Source: an uncultured Paraprevotella sp.
GTDB taxonomy: Bacteria > Bacteroidota > Bacteroidia > Bacteroidales > Bacteroidaceae
DNA: 64,000 bases
Assembly: GCA_944321345.1 (NCBI GenBank)
Contig: CALUKY010000016.1
Coordinates: 1 to 64,000 of the forward strand
Direction of reading: 5' to 3'
Positions 33,181 through 41,964 of the stretch are shown here, piece after piece. The position numbers were made by a program, and so were the translations under genes. The notes beneath the pieces were generated by a model. It did no database searches. It saw only the letters and a list, made by a program, of their open reading frames with translations, and had not been told where the DNA came from. Every line of letters starts with the position of its first letter. Position 1 is the first letter of the stretch.

Positions 33181-33525
33181 TTAGAACTTTATGTCAAAGT
33201 TTAAGTCGTTTCCGGAAGATTCTTCTTCTTCTCTATCAGGAGCTTGTCCTTGTTCTTCTTCGATAAAGTTTACTGCCTTGTTTAATGCCTGGACAAAATT
33301 TTTGAAGTCCTCACGGTATAGGAATATTTTATGTTTTTCGAAATTGATTTGCACCTCTTCGTTATTGCCTGATACAATTTTCTTGCTTTCGGTGATGGCG
33401 AGGAACATTTCATCCTTACGGTTCTTTTTCACATCAATATAATAAATCCGTTTTCCAGCCTTTACGGTTTGGGAATATACGATTTCTTTTTCTGTTTCTG
33501 TCATGTTCTTTTTAATTTCCTCCAT
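33181..33525 (-). CDS. DUF3276 (PUR-alpha-like) nucleic-acid-binding protein
   Basis: 114 residues. The central part (about 13-95: EIVYSQTVKAGKRIYYIDVKKNRKDEMFLAITESKK...FLYREDFKNFVQALNKAVNFI) matches the PUR repeat fold of the Bacteroidota/Spirochaete DUF3276 family, which binds single-stranded nucleic acid. The C-terminal tail is acidic and disordered-looking. Its cellular job is not established. 217 bp upstream of the rplY start on the same strand, divergent from nusB. Confidence 0.85.
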   Translation of the reverse strand: MEEIKKNMTETEKEIVYSQTVKAGKRIYYIDVKKNRKDEMFLAITESKKIVSGNNEEVQINFEKHKIFLYREDFKNFVQALNKAVNFIEEEQGQAPDREEEESSGNDLNFDIKF

Positions 33526-33665
33526 AATCCAATCCCTTAATAATTTTATTTGAGTTCAAAATTGCTGATATTTTTTAAAACTTCCAAAAAAAAAGAGAGA
33601 AACATACGTTTTTTTGTGTATTTTCTCTACTTTTGTATTTCAATACTGTAAGTTGTTAGAATAGT

Positions 33666-34592
33666 ATGATTAATAGAGAAATCATTCGTTTGAAGATAGT
33701 TCAGATAGTTTATGCCTACTATCAGAACGGGGGCAAGAATCTGGAAGTTGCAGAAAAGGAACTTTTTTTCAGTATTTCGAAAGCCTACGATCTGTATAAC
33801 TATCTTTTGCTGCTGATTGTAGAGATTAACCGCATTGCGATGCGAAGTGTGGAAACAGCCCAAAACCGTTATAACCGTACCCATGAAGGGGAGGCTCCCA
33901 GCACAAAATTTGTTGATAATCGTTTTGCCCTGCAATTGGAAGCAAATGAACAGCTGAAGGCTTTTCAGGAAAACCAGAAGAAAAGCTGGGCCGATGAAGA
34001 GACTTTTGTACGTTCCTTATATAAGAAAATCATCGAAACCGATTACTATAAGGAGTATATGGCTGCTGAAACTTCTTCATATGCTGAGGATCGTGAATTG
34101 TGGAGAAAAATATATAAGAATATCATTTGCAATTCAGAGGAGTTGGACAGTCTGCTCGAAGATATGAGCTTGTATTGGAATGATGACAAGTTTATTGTTG
34201 ATACTTTTGTCTTGAAGACTATCAAACGTTTTGAAGAAGCTAATGGCACCAGTCAAGAGTTACTTCCGGAGTTTAAGGATGATGAAGATAAAGAGTTTGC
34301 TCACCGGTTGTTCTGTAATACATTGCTGAATGCCGATTATTATAGAAGCCTTATTGCGGAAAATACGCGTAATTGGGAATTTAAGCGTATTGCTCAGATG
34401 GATTTGGTGATTATGCAGATAGCGCTTGCCGAGATTCTGAGTTTTCCGAAAATACCGCTGAGCGTTTCTATTAATGAGTACGTAAATATTGCAAAGGTTT
34501 ACAGTACTCCAAAGAGCGGAGGCTATATTAACGGACTTTTGGATGCAATTGCCAAGAAATTGATTGCCCAGAAAAAATTGATAAACAAATAA
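33666..34592 (+). CDS. nusB: Transcription antitermination factor NusB, long form
   Basis: 308 residues, about twice the usual length. The typical NusB core is C-terminal (about 190-305: RLFCNTLLNADYYRSLIAENTRNWEFKRIAQMDLVIMQIAL...INEYVNIAKVYSTPKSGGYINGLLDAI), while the N-terminal 190 residues are a Bacteroidota-type extension of helices (VQIVYAYYQNGGKNLEVAEKEL). NusB with NusE/S10 binds boxA in rRNA leaders and prevents premature termination. First of nusB-yajC-ybbR-coaE. A TACTTTTG -7-like box is at 33628-33635. Confidence 0.92.
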   Translation: MINREIIRLKIVQIVYAYYQNGGKNLEVAEKELFFSISKAYDLYNYLLLLIVEINRIAMRSVETAQNRYNRTHEGEAPSTKFVDNRFALQLEANEQLKAFQENQKKSWADEETFVRSLYKKIIETDYYKEYMAAETSSYAEDRELWRKIYKNIICNSEELDSLLEDMSLYWNDDKFIVDTFVLKTIKRFEEANGTSQELLPEFKDDEDKEFAHRLFCNTLLNADYYRSLIAENTRNWEFKRIAQMDLVIMQIALAEILSFPKIPLSVSINEYVNIAKVYSTPKSGGYINGLLDAIAKKLIAQKKLINK

Positions 34593-34609
34593 AACTAAAA
34601 ACTATACCC

Positions 34610-34927
34610 ATGAATTTATTTACAGTCGTGCTGAATGCACAAGGTGGAGGTTATGAGATGCTGATTATGATGGTGGCTATTTTTGCCATAATGTATTTCT
34701 TTATGATCAGACCTCAACAGAAAAAACAGAAGGAGATCCAGAAATTTAGAAACAGTCTGTCTGTAGGGCAGGATATTGTTACGGCCGGAGGCATTTACGG
34801 AAAGATCAAGGAGGTAAATGATGCCGATAATACGGTGATGATAGAAGTTGCTTCTGGTGTAAAAATCAAAGTGAGCAAGAATTCTGTATATGCCAATATT
34901 GAAGCTACTATGCCGGGAGCTAAATAA
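34610..34927 (+). CDS. yajC: Preprotein translocase subunit YajC
   Basis: 105 residues with one transmembrane helix (about 17-36: EMLIMMVAIFAIMYFFMIRP), then the conserved RPQQKKQKEIQKF and GQDIVTAGGIYGKIKEV of the YajC cytoplasmic domain. It associates with SecDF in the Sec translocon. 17 bp after nusB and 2 bp before ybbR. Confidence 0.95.
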   Translation: MNLFTVVLNAQGGGYEMLIMMVAIFAIMYFFMIRPQQKKQKEIQKFRNSLSVGQDIVTAGGIYGKIKEVNDADNTVMIEVASGVKIKVSKNSVYANIEATMPGAK

Positions 34928-34929
34928 TA

Positions 34930-35931
34930 ATGGAAAATAATACAACCAGGAAAAGAATTATCATAAAGATCAAGGACTTCCTATTAGGTAAAAAAAATAG
35001 GGAGTTCTTGATTTTTTTGTTTTTTTTCGCTCTTTCTGCTGTTTTCTGGTTATTGCAGACTTTGAACGAAAATTTCGAAACTGAAATAGCTGTGCCTCTG
35101 AAATTACAAAATGTGCCCAATAATCTGACTATTACTTCTGATTTGCCGGAAGAACTTCGTGTTACGGTTCAGGATAAAGGAAGTGTCTTGATGAAGTATC
35201 TGTACGGTCAGTCTCTGACTCCTGTGGTTGTGGATTATCAGAAATATGAGTCTGGCGGTTTGGCCGGTCGGGTGGAAGTGTCGGATCAGGAAGTTAAAAA
35301 AGCTATTGTAGCCCAGCTGTTTACTTCTACAAAAGTGTTGGCGATCAAGCCCGATACCTTGGAGTTTTATTATAACCGAGGATTGAAGAAAAAGGTTCCG
35401 GTAGTAATTAACGGGGTTATTGAACCGGCGCAACAATATTATTTGCGTCGTGTGGAATCTAAGCCAGATTCGGTGGTCGTATTTGCACCGTCTTCTATTT
35501 TGGATACTTTACAGGCTGTATATACGCAGAATTTCTATCAGTCCGGACTCATTGAAAATAAAAGCTTGTCTATTCCGGCACAGCCTATTCGGGGAGCCAA
35601 GTTTATTCCTGATGTGCTGGATGTTTATATAGATGTGGATGTTTATACGGAAAAAACCGTAGAAGTACCCGTAGAAGGTGTAAATTTTCCTGCAGATAAG
35701 GATTTGCGTACTTTCCCTTCCAAGGTAAATGTTACCTTTAAGGTGGGTTCGAAAGGATATAAGCAGGTGACGGCAGAAGATTTTGTCCTGGTGGTCTCTT
35801 ATGAGGAATTGCTGCAGAATACATCTTCCAAAATTCCACTTCATCTGAAAAGTATTCCGGAAGGTGTTTCGGCAGTCCGTATTCATCCGGCGGAGGTCGA
35901 TTATTTATTGGAACAATCAAGTGTAGATTAG
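34930..35931 (+). CDS. YbbR-like (CdaR-related) domain protein
   Basis: 333 residues with one N-terminal membrane helix (about 24-40: FLIFLFFFALSAVFWLL) and an extracytoplasmic region of repeated YbbR-type beta modules (about 45-330, for example LEFYYNRGLKKKVPVVINGVIEPAQQYY). In Firmicutes YbbR/CdaR tunes the c-di-AMP cyclase. No cyclase gene is adjacent here, so the role is open. Remarkably, codons 14-33 form a perfect terminator hairpin plus T-runs (see 34969-35027). The Phe/Leu-rich membrane helix is encoded by the T-tract itself. Confidence 0.85.
   Translation: MENNTTRKRIIIKIKDFLLGKKNREFLIFLFFFALSAVFWLLQTLNENFETEIAVPLKLQNVPNNLTITSDLPEELRVTVQDKGSVLMKYLYGQSLTPVVVDYQKYESGGLAGRVEVSDQEVKKAIVAQLFTSTKVLAIKPDTLEFYYNRGLKKKVPVVINGVIEPAQQYYLRRVESKPDSVVVFAPSSILDTLQAVYTQNFYQSGLIENKSLSIPAQPIRGAKFIPDVLDVYIDVDVYTEKTVEVPVEGVNFPADKDLRTFPSKVNVTFKVGSKGYKQVTAEDFVLVVSYEELLQNTSSKIPLHLKSIPEGVSAVRIHPAEVDYLLEQSSVD
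34969..35027 (+). terminator. Terminator-like hairpin inside the ybbR coding region
   Basis: 17-bp stem, 34969-34985 with 34996-35012 (all paired, two G-U), loop 10 nt, followed by seven T, G and eight T (35012-35027). It starts 42 bp after the yajC stop, within ybbR codons 14-33. Confidence 0.7.
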
Positions 35932-35933
35932 AA

Positions 35934-36524
35934 ATGCTAAGAATAGGAATAACCGGAGGAATTGGAAGCGGAAAAAGCTTTGTGTGTCATAAACTTTGCA
36001 ATATGGGATTGCCTGTTTTTGACTGCGATCGGGAGGCAAAAAGAATTATGGAATCTTCGCCTCAGGTCATTGTGGGTCTGAAAACTCTGATCGGGGAGGA
36101 TGTCTATACTGCAGAAGGTAAAATAGACCGACAGGTCATGTCTGCTTATTTGTTCTCTGGGGACGAACAGGCCGCAGCTGTGTCTTCTATTGTTCATCCT
36201 GCTGTAGGGCGTGGCTTTTCGGATTTTGTACTGGTGCATCATACGGCACCTGCATGTGTTATGGAATCGGCAATTCTGATAGAGTCCGGTCTGGTTCCTT
36301 TAGTTGATAAGGTGGTTTGTGTACGTGCTCCTTTGGAACTTAGAATACAACGTGTGCGGCAACGTGACGGACTGGACGAGGTGGCTATCCGAAAGCGGAT
36401 TGCCCGACAAATGAATGATGAAGAGCAGAATGTTTATCCGTTTGATTATTTGATTGAAAATGACGGGCAGACAGATTTGATGAAACAACTGAATTTGATG
36501 CTGGCTGAGTTTAAGCTTTTTTAG
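35934..36524 (+). CDS. coaE: Dephospho-CoA kinase
   Basis: 196-residue P-loop kinase: RIGITGGIGSGKSFVC (Walker A), FDCDREAKRIM (substrate Asp), HPAVGRGF, ESAILIESGL and the lid RQRDGLDEVAIRKRIARQM. It phosphorylates the 3'-OH of dephospho-CoA, the last step of CoA synthesis. It begins 2 bp after ybbR and is last in the nusB operon. Confidence 0.94.
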   Translation: MLRIGITGGIGSGKSFVCHKLCNMGLPVFDCDREAKRIMESSPQVIVGLKTLIGEDVYTAEGKIDRQVMSAYLFSGDEQAAAVSSIVHPAVGRGFSDFVLVHHTAPACVMESAILIESGLVPLVDKVVCVRAPLELRIQRVRQRDGLDEVAIRKRIARQMNDEEQNVYPFDYLIENDGQTDLMKQLNLMLAEFKLF

Positions 36525-36533
36525 AGGATATGT

Positions 36534-36565
36534 TTTGAAATTGTTCGTCCGATGTTTTAACTTTG
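36534..36565 (+). promoter_or_regulatory. Promoter of the DUF5606 gene
   Basis: TTTG (36534-36537), 20 nt, TAACTTTG (36558-36565), with a predicted start near 36571. Confidence 0.65.
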
Positions 36566-36596
36566 TCACATATTAATTATTAATCAGAAAAAATAT

Positions 36597-37004
36597 ATGT
36601 TACAGACTGTTTTGGCTATTGCCGGAAAACCGGGCTTGTATAGACTGGTTTCTCGTGGAAACAAGAACTTGATCGTGGAATCTTTGGATGCGGCTAAGAA
36701 ACGTACACCGATTTTTGGTGCAGACAAAGTGATTTCTTTGGCTGATATTGCCATGTATACAGACAATGGTGAGGTGCCCTTGGCAGACGTTTTGCAGAAA
36801 GTTGCAGATAAGGAAGGATCAAAAGAAGCTTCTTTGAATCCTAAAAAAGCCAGCAATGAGGAGCTGCAAAATTATTTTGCAGAAATCCTTCCGGATTATG
36901 ATCGCGAAAGAGTTTATATGACAGATATTAAAAAGCTGCTTACATGGTATAATCTTTTGGTAAATGCTGGGATTACTGTATTTGTTGAAAAAGACGAGAA
37001 ATAA
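36597..37004 (+). CDS. DUF5606 domain protein
   Basis: 135-residue soluble protein of a Bacteroidota family of unknown function. The N-terminal half (about 1-70: MLQTVLAIAGKPGLYRLVSRGNKNLIVESLDA) looks like a small beta-barrel. The C-terminal half (about 75-135) is helical with LPDYDRERVYMTDIKKLLTWYNLLV. No catalytic motif, signal peptide or membrane helix. It has its own promoter and terminator, so it is a stand-alone transcript between coaE and the lipid A genes. Confidence 0.8.
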   Translation: MLQTVLAIAGKPGLYRLVSRGNKNLIVESLDAAKKRTPIFGADKVISLADIAMYTDNGEVPLADVLQKVADKEGSKEASLNPKKASNEELQNYFAEILPDYDRERVYMTDIKKLLTWYNLLVNAGITVFVEKDEK

Positions 37005-37030
37005 AGGACATAGATTCAGAATGTCACGAA

Positions 37031-37066
37031 AAAGGGGAATATGAAGTATTTCATATTCCCTTTTTC
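37031..37066 (+). terminator. Terminator after DUF5606 gene
   Basis: GGGAATATGA (37035-37044) pairs perfectly with TCATATTCCC (37051-37060), preceded by A-rich DNA and followed by TTTTTCTTT. Confidence 0.85.
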
Positions 37067-37224
37067 TTTACATTTTTCTACAGAATCGGCTCTTTTTTCA
37101 TATTTTTTATTGTCTGGATATGGTCTAAAAGGTATATTGCTATTGATTTTGTGGCCTAAAAAAGATGGTTCTTATGATTTTTTTTACGATATTTGCAGAA
37201 TATCATGGACAATATAGATGAAAT

Positions 37225-38274
37225 ATGGAATTTTCAGCGAAACAAATAGCAGCTTTTATACACGGTGAGGTGGAAGGTAACCCCGATACCACGATCCATA
37301 CGTTTGCCAAAATAGAGGAAGGAGTTCCCGGGGCCATATCGTTTCTTTCAAATCCAAAATACGAGCATTATATATATGAAACCCAGTCAAGTATCGTTCT
37401 GGTAAATAAAGATTTCGCTTTGCAGAAACCGGTTCAGGCTACCTTGATTCGGGTAGAGAATGCTTATGATGCGGTTGCTCGTCTTCTGACACTTTATGAA
37501 AGTACGAAAGAACAGAAGGTCGGAGTTTCAGAACTTGCCTATATTTCTCCAACTGCCAAAATCGGAGAAGGATGCTATGTGGGGCCGTATGCTTATATCG
37601 GTGATCATGTCGTTGTCGGTGATCATACACAGATTTATCCAAACGTATCGGTTATGGAAAATGTACAGATTGGTGAATCTTGTAAAATATATCCGAATGT
37701 ATCAGTTTATCATAGTTGTAAAATCGGAAATCGGGTTATTTTGCATTCCGGCTGTGTGATCGGTGCTGACGGATTCGGATTCGCTCCGGTTGGAGACGGA
37801 TATGAGAAAATTCCTCAAATCGGTATCGTAACCATCGAAGATGATGTTGAGGTGGGAGCGAATACTTGTGTAGACCGCTCTACTATGGGGTCTACTTATG
37901 TGCGTAAGGGAGTAAAATTGGACAATCTGGTCCAGATAGCTCATAATGTGGAAGTAGGAGAGAATACGGTGATGTCGGCACAGGTTGGCGTTGCCGGGTC
38001 TACAAAAATCGGTTCATGGTGCATGTTTGGAGGCCAGGTCGGTATTGCCGGACATGCTGTAATTGGAGATCGTGTGATGTCGGGAGCGCAGGCTGGTATT
38101 GCAGGCAGTATCAGAAAAGGACATATCACGGTGCAGGGCACACCGGCTATTGAGGCCAAAAACTTTGCCCGATCCAGTGTAGTTTACAAAAAATTGCCGG
38201 AAATTTATGCTGCTGTGAACCAAATGCAGAAAGAAATAGATGAATTAAAACAATTACTAAATAAGGACAAGTAA
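37225..38274 (+). CDS. lpxD: UDP-3-O-acylglucosamine N-acyltransferase
   Basis: 349 residues. The N-terminal uridine-binding domain (1-100: [23 protein letters not shown]) is followed by a left-handed beta-helix of hexapeptide repeats (about 105-300) with the catalytic His in [12 protein letters not shown]-terminal helix ([22 protein letters not shown]) completes it. It adds the N-linked hydroxyacyl chain, third step of lipid A synthesis. First gene of lpxD-lpxC/fabZ-lpxA, with 6 bp to the next gene. Confidence 0.96.
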   Translation: MEFSAKQIAAFIHGEVEGNPDTTIHTFAKIEEGVPGAISFLSNPKYEHYIYETQSSIVLVNKDFALQKPVQATLIRVENAYDAVARLLTLYESTKEQKVGVSELAYISPTAKIGEGCYVGPYAYIGDHVVVGDHTQIYPNVSVMENVQIGESCKIYPNVSVYHSCKIGNRVILHSGCVIGADGFGFAPVGDGYEKIPQIGIVTIEDDVEVGANTCVDRSTMGSTYVRKGVKLDNLVQIAHNVEVGENTVMSAQVGVAGSTKIGSWCMFGGQVGIAGHAVIGDRVMSGAQAGIAGSIRKGHITVQGTPAIEAKNFARSSVVYKKLPEIYAAVNQMQKEIDELKQLLNKDK

Positions 38275-38280
38275 GTTATC

Positions 38281-39666
38281 ATGCTAAAACAAAATACACT
38301 AAAAGGTAGCTTCTCGCTTTGCGGTAAGGGCTTGCATACCGGACTGAACCTGACGGTAACTTTTAATCCCGCACCCGAGAATCACGGATACAAAATCCAG
38401 CGGATTGATTTGCCCGGAATGCCGATATTGGATGCCATAGCTGAAAATGTATCGGAAACAACCCGCGGAACTGTTTTGGCTAAAGGTGAGGTAAAGTGCA
38501 GCACGGTAGAACATGCGTTGGCGGCACTTTATGCATTGGGCGTAGATAATTGCCTGATTCAGGTTAATGGTCCTGAAATGCCGATATTGGACGGAAGCGC
38601 CGAGCTTTACGTTGAACAGATCAAACGTGTAGGTGTTGCGGAGCAGAATGCTCCCAAGGATTATTATGTCATCAAAAAGAAGTTAGAAGTACGAGACGAG
38701 AAAACCGGTTCTTGCATCACAATCCTGCCGGATGAAGAGTTTAGTATTACGACAATGATTTCTTTTGATTCTAAAGTGTTGAACAGTCAGTTCGCAACTT
38801 TGGACAATATGGCAAACTTTGAAAAAGAGATTGCTCCCAGCCGTACTTTTGTGTTTGTTCGGGAAATCGAGCAACTTTTGCAGGTGGGATTGATCAAAGG
38901 CGGTGATTTGGACAATGCTATTGTTATCTACGAAAATGAAACGACCCAGGAGGCTTTGGACAAGCTGGCCGATGCCATCGGAGTGGCACATCATGACGCC
39001 CGTGTGAAGGGATATCTGAACCATAAGCCTTTGGTCTGGGAAAATGAACCGGCAAGACATAAACTGTTGGATATTATCGGCGACATGGCTTTGATTGGAA
39101 AACCGATCAAAGGACGCATTATAGCCACACGTCCGGGACATACCATTAACAATAAGTTCGCCCGTTTGATGCGTAAGGAAATTCGGGCACATGAAATACA
39201 GGCTCCTGCTTTTGATTGTAACGAAACCCCGATAATGGATGTAAACAGAATCAGGGAGTTGTTGCCGCACCGTTACCCGATGCAGTTGGTGGATAAGGTG
39301 GTTGCTTTGGGACCGACAAGTATTGTTGCTGTGAAGAATGTAACAGCAAATGAACCTTTCTTCCAAGGACATTTTCCACAGGAACCGGTAATGCCCGGCG
39401 TACTCCAAATTGAAGCCATGGCACAAGCCGGAGGGTTGTTGGTACTGAACTCGGTAGAGGAACCTGAGCGTTGGAGCACCTATTTCCTGCGAATTGATCA
39501 GGTGAAGTTCCGTCAGAAGGTGGTTCCTGGAGACACTTTGGTCTTTAAGGTAGAATTATTGGCACCGTTGCGTCATGGTATCTCTTCCATGCACGGCTAT
39601 GTCTTTGTCGGTGAAAAAGTGGTTTCTGAAGCAACATTTACAGCCCAAATCGTAAAAAACAAATAA
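38281..39666 (+). CDS. lpxC/fabZ: Bifunctional LpxC deacetylase / FabZ dehydratase
   Basis: 461-residue fusion known in Bacteroidota. Residues 1-305 are LpxC: CSTVEHALAALYALGVDN (zinc His), MPILDGSA, HKLLDIIGDMALIG (zinc His/Asp) and RPGHTINN. Residues about 315-461 are FabZ: LPHRYPMQLVDKV with the catalytic His, GHFPQEPVMPGVLQIEAMAQAGG with the catalytic Glu. LpxC commits to lipid A by deacetylating UDP-3-O-acyl-GlcNAc with zinc; FabZ dehydrates 3-hydroxyacyl-ACP. The fusion puts both users of the hydroxyacyl-ACP pool in one chain. Confidence 0.96.
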   Translation: MLKQNTLKGSFSLCGKGLHTGLNLTVTFNPAPENHGYKIQRIDLPGMPILDAIAENVSETTRGTVLAKGEVKCSTVEHALAALYALGVDNCLIQVNGPEMPILDGSAELYVEQIKRVGVAEQNAPKDYYVIKKKLEVRDEKTGSCITILPDEEFSITTMISFDSKVLNSQFATLDNMANFEKEIAPSRTFVFVREIEQLLQVGLIKGGDLDNAIVIYENETTQEALDKLADAIGVAHHDARVKGYLNHKPLVWENEPARHKLLDIIGDMALIGKPIKGRIIATRPGHTINNKFARLMRKEIRAHEIQAPAFDCNETPIMDVNRIRELLPHRYPMQLVDKVVALGPTSIVAVKNVTANEPFFQGHFPQEPVMPGVLQIEAMAQAGGLLVLNSVEEPERWSTYFLRIDQVKFRQKVVPGDTLVFKVELLAPLRHGISSMHGYVFVGEKVVSEATFTAQIVKNK

Positions 39667-39673
39667 TATCATT

Positions 39674-40447
39674 ATGAGTAAGATCAGCCCTTTAGCATAT
39701 ATTGATCCCGAAGCGGTTATCGGTGAAAACTGTGAGATCGGTCCGTTTTGCTTTATTGATAAGAATGTGGTTATCGGTGATAATAATGTTCTGATGAATA
39801 GTGTGACCGTGTTGTATGGAGCTCGTATCGGTTCCGGTAATGTTTTCTTTCCTGGAGCCGTAATCAGTGCGATACCTCAGGACTTGAAATTTCATGGTGA
39901 AGAAACAACGGCAATTATAGGCGATAACAATAAGATTCGAGAAAACGTAACCATAAACAGAGGTACTGACGCCAAGGGAAAAACAGTTGTGGGCAGTGGA
40001 AACCTTCTGATGGAAGGTGTACATGTGGCACACGATGCATTTGTGGGCAATAACTGTATTATCGGTAACAGTACCAAACTGGCTGGAGAAACGGTTATCG
40101 ATGATCAGGCTATTATCAGCGCCGGAGTATTGATGCATCAGTTCTGTCGTGTCGGAAGTCTGGCTATGGTTGGTGGAGGTACGCGTTTCAGTCAGAATGT
40201 GCCTCCGTTTACAACTTGCGCCCGCGAACCCGCTGCCTATTGTGGATTGAATGTCATTGGACTGAGACGTCATGGATTTTCTAACGAAACCATTGATCAG
40301 ATTCATAATGCTTACCGTTTGATTTACCAGAGTGGACTCCAGTTGAAAGACGCATTGGACCGCATACGGGAAGAACTGCCTCAAACAGACGAAATTCGTT
40401 ATATTGTAGATTTTATAGAGAGTTCAAAAAAAGGATTTGTTCATTAA
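39674..40447 (+). CDS. lpxA: UDP-N-acetylglucosamine acyltransferase
   Basis: 257-residue hexapeptide-repeat trimer enzyme. The beta-helix spans residues 1-190 with DLKFHGEETTAIIGDNN, the catalytic His region HVAHDAFVGNN and a C-terminal helical cap (HNAYRLIYQSGLQLKDALDRIREELP). It transfers 3-hydroxyacyl from ACP to UDP-GlcNAc, the first lipid A step. 7 bp after lpxC/fabZ. Confidence 0.96.
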   Translation: MSKISPLAYIDPEAVIGENCEIGPFCFIDKNVVIGDNNVLMNSVTVLYGARIGSGNVFFPGAVISAIPQDLKFHGEETTAIIGDNNKIRENVTINRGTDAKGKTVVGSGNLLMEGVHVAHDAFVGNNCIIGNSTKLAGETVIDDQAIISAGVLMHQFCRVGSLAMVGGGTRFSQNVPPFTTCAREPAAYCGLNVIGLRRHGFSNETIDQIHNAYRLIYQSGLQLKDALDRIREELPQTDEIRYIVDFIESSKKGFVH

Positions 40448-40459
40448 ACCGATTCATTT

Positions 40460-41011
40460 ATGATCTTTCGTTTTACTTTGATTTCGGATGAAGTTGAAGA
40501 TTTTATCCGTGAGTTTAAAATTGATGCAGACGCTACTTTTTATGATTTGCATCAGATTATCCTGAAATCCTGTCAATATCAGAATGATCAGATCACCAGC
40601 TTTTTCTTGTGTAATGAGGATTGGGAAAAGGAACAGGAGGTGGTACTGGAAGATATGGGAACTTCGTCTTCGGATGAAGATCTTTATGTAATGCGTAATA
40701 CCTTGCTCAGTGAATTGTTGGAAGAAGAGAAACAGCGTATGATCTATGTGTTTGATCCGCTGAATGAGAGAGTCTTCTTTATGGAATTGACTGAAATTAT
40801 TTTCGGAGAACAGTTGGAAGAACCGGTTTGCAGCAGACAGCATGGTGAGGCTCCACTTCAATATCCGGCTCCCGAAGTAGAAAGTACACAGATTGTGGCT
40901 GAAGCTAAAGGAAGAATGGATATGGACGAAGAGTTTTATGGGGATGATTCTTTTGATTCCGAGGAATTCGATCCAGAAGGATTTGATGTTACCGAGGAGA
41001 AGTCTTGTTGA
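40460..41011 (+). CDS. Plasmid pRiA4b ORF-3-like (IS1096 TnpR-like) protein
   Basis: 183 residues. The N-terminal ~125 residues match the pRiA4b ORF-3 family: [34 protein letters not shown], then [14 protein letters not shown] and [21 protein letters not shown]. The tail from about 140 is very acidic ([20 protein letters not shown]). The family name is historical; here there is no transposon. It lies between lpxA (12 bp) and miaA (2 bp) and so is part of the operon. Function is unknown; Bacteroidota keep it with these genes as far as I recall. Confidence 0.75.
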   Translation: MIFRFTLISDEVEDFIREFKIDADATFYDLHQIILKSCQYQNDQITSFFLCNEDWEKEQEVVLEDMGTSSSDEDLYVMRNTLLSELLEEEKQRMIYVFDPLNERVFFMELTEIIFGEQLEEPVCSRQHGEAPLQYPAPEVESTQIVAEAKGRMDMDEEFYGDDSFDSEEFDPEGFDVTEEKSC

Positions 41012-41013
41012 GA

Positions 41014-41919
41014 ATGGCACGGAAAAAACTGATTGTTCTGGTTGGTCCTACCGGAGTTGGAAAAACGGAAACCAGTCTGGCTTTGGCCGAACATTTTCAT
41101 GCTCCGATCCTTAATGCGGATTCACGTCAGATTTATAAGGGAATGACAGTTGGAACTGCAGCACCCACATTGGCTGAAAGAACCCGGGCGGAACATTATT
41201 TCGTTCAGTTCTTAAACCCTGGTGACTATTATAGTGCGGCTCAGTTTGAGTCTGATGCTATGGCCTTATTGGACCAACTGTTTCACTCGCATGATTATGC
41301 TATACTTAGTGGAGGAAGCATGATGTATATCGACGCTGTTTGTCAGGGTATAGATGATATTCCTACGGTAGATGATGAAACCCGAAAGATGATGTTGGAA
41401 CGCTACGAAAAAGAAGGACTAGAGCCTTTGGTTCGTGAATTACGTGTTTTGGATCCTGAATATTATCAGATCGTGGATTTGAAGAATCCCAAGAGGGTGA
41501 TTCATGCATTGGAGATCTGCTATATGACGGGAAAAACATATTCGTCCTTCCGGACGAATACAAAAAAGCAGCGTCCATTTCATATTATTAAGGTGGGATT
41601 GAAACGAGAACGTGACGTTTTGTATGATCGTATAAACCGAAGAGTGACCAAAATGTTGCAGGAAGGGTTGGAGGAAGAAGTAAAGGCTTTATTGACCTTT
41701 CGATATACGAATTCTTTGAACACTGTTGGTTATAAGGAAATGTTTGCTTATCTGGACGGTACAATGTCACTCGAAGAAGCATCGGATAAGATCAGGCAGA
41801 ATTCGAGGATTTACTCTCGAAAACAGATGACTTGGTTTAAGCGGGATTCAGAAATAGTCTGGTTTGAACCGGAGCAGTTGTGTGAAATTATTGATTACAT
41901 TGAAAGATCCTCGCAATAG
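41014..41919 (+). CDS. miaA: tRNA dimethylallyltransferase
   Basis: 301 residues from the ATG at 41014, 2 bp after the upstream stop (TTG codons just before it overlap that gene). P-loop [28 protein letters not shown] (the Asp and substrate region), [16 protein letters not shown] and the tRNA-contacting NTVGYKEMF are all there. It adds a dimethylallyl group to A37 of tRNAs reading UNN codons. Confidence 0.95.
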   Translation: MARKKLIVLVGPTGVGKTETSLALAEHFHAPILNADSRQIYKGMTVGTAAPTLAERTRAEHYFVQFLNPGDYYSAAQFESDAMALLDQLFHSHDYAILSGGSMMYIDAVCQGIDDIPTVDDETRKMMLERYEKEGLEPLVRELRVLDPEYYQIVDLKNPKRVIHALEICYMTGKTYSSFRTNTKKQRPFHIIKVGLKRERDVLYDRINRRVTKMLQEGLEEEVKALLTFRYTNSLNTVGYKEMFAYLDGTMSLEEASDKIRQNSRIYSRKQMTWFKRDSEIVWFEPEQLCEIIDYIERSSQ

Positions 41920-41964
41920 GGGAAACTTTCTTATGGATATTATTGGAATTAGATTATTTTAGGT

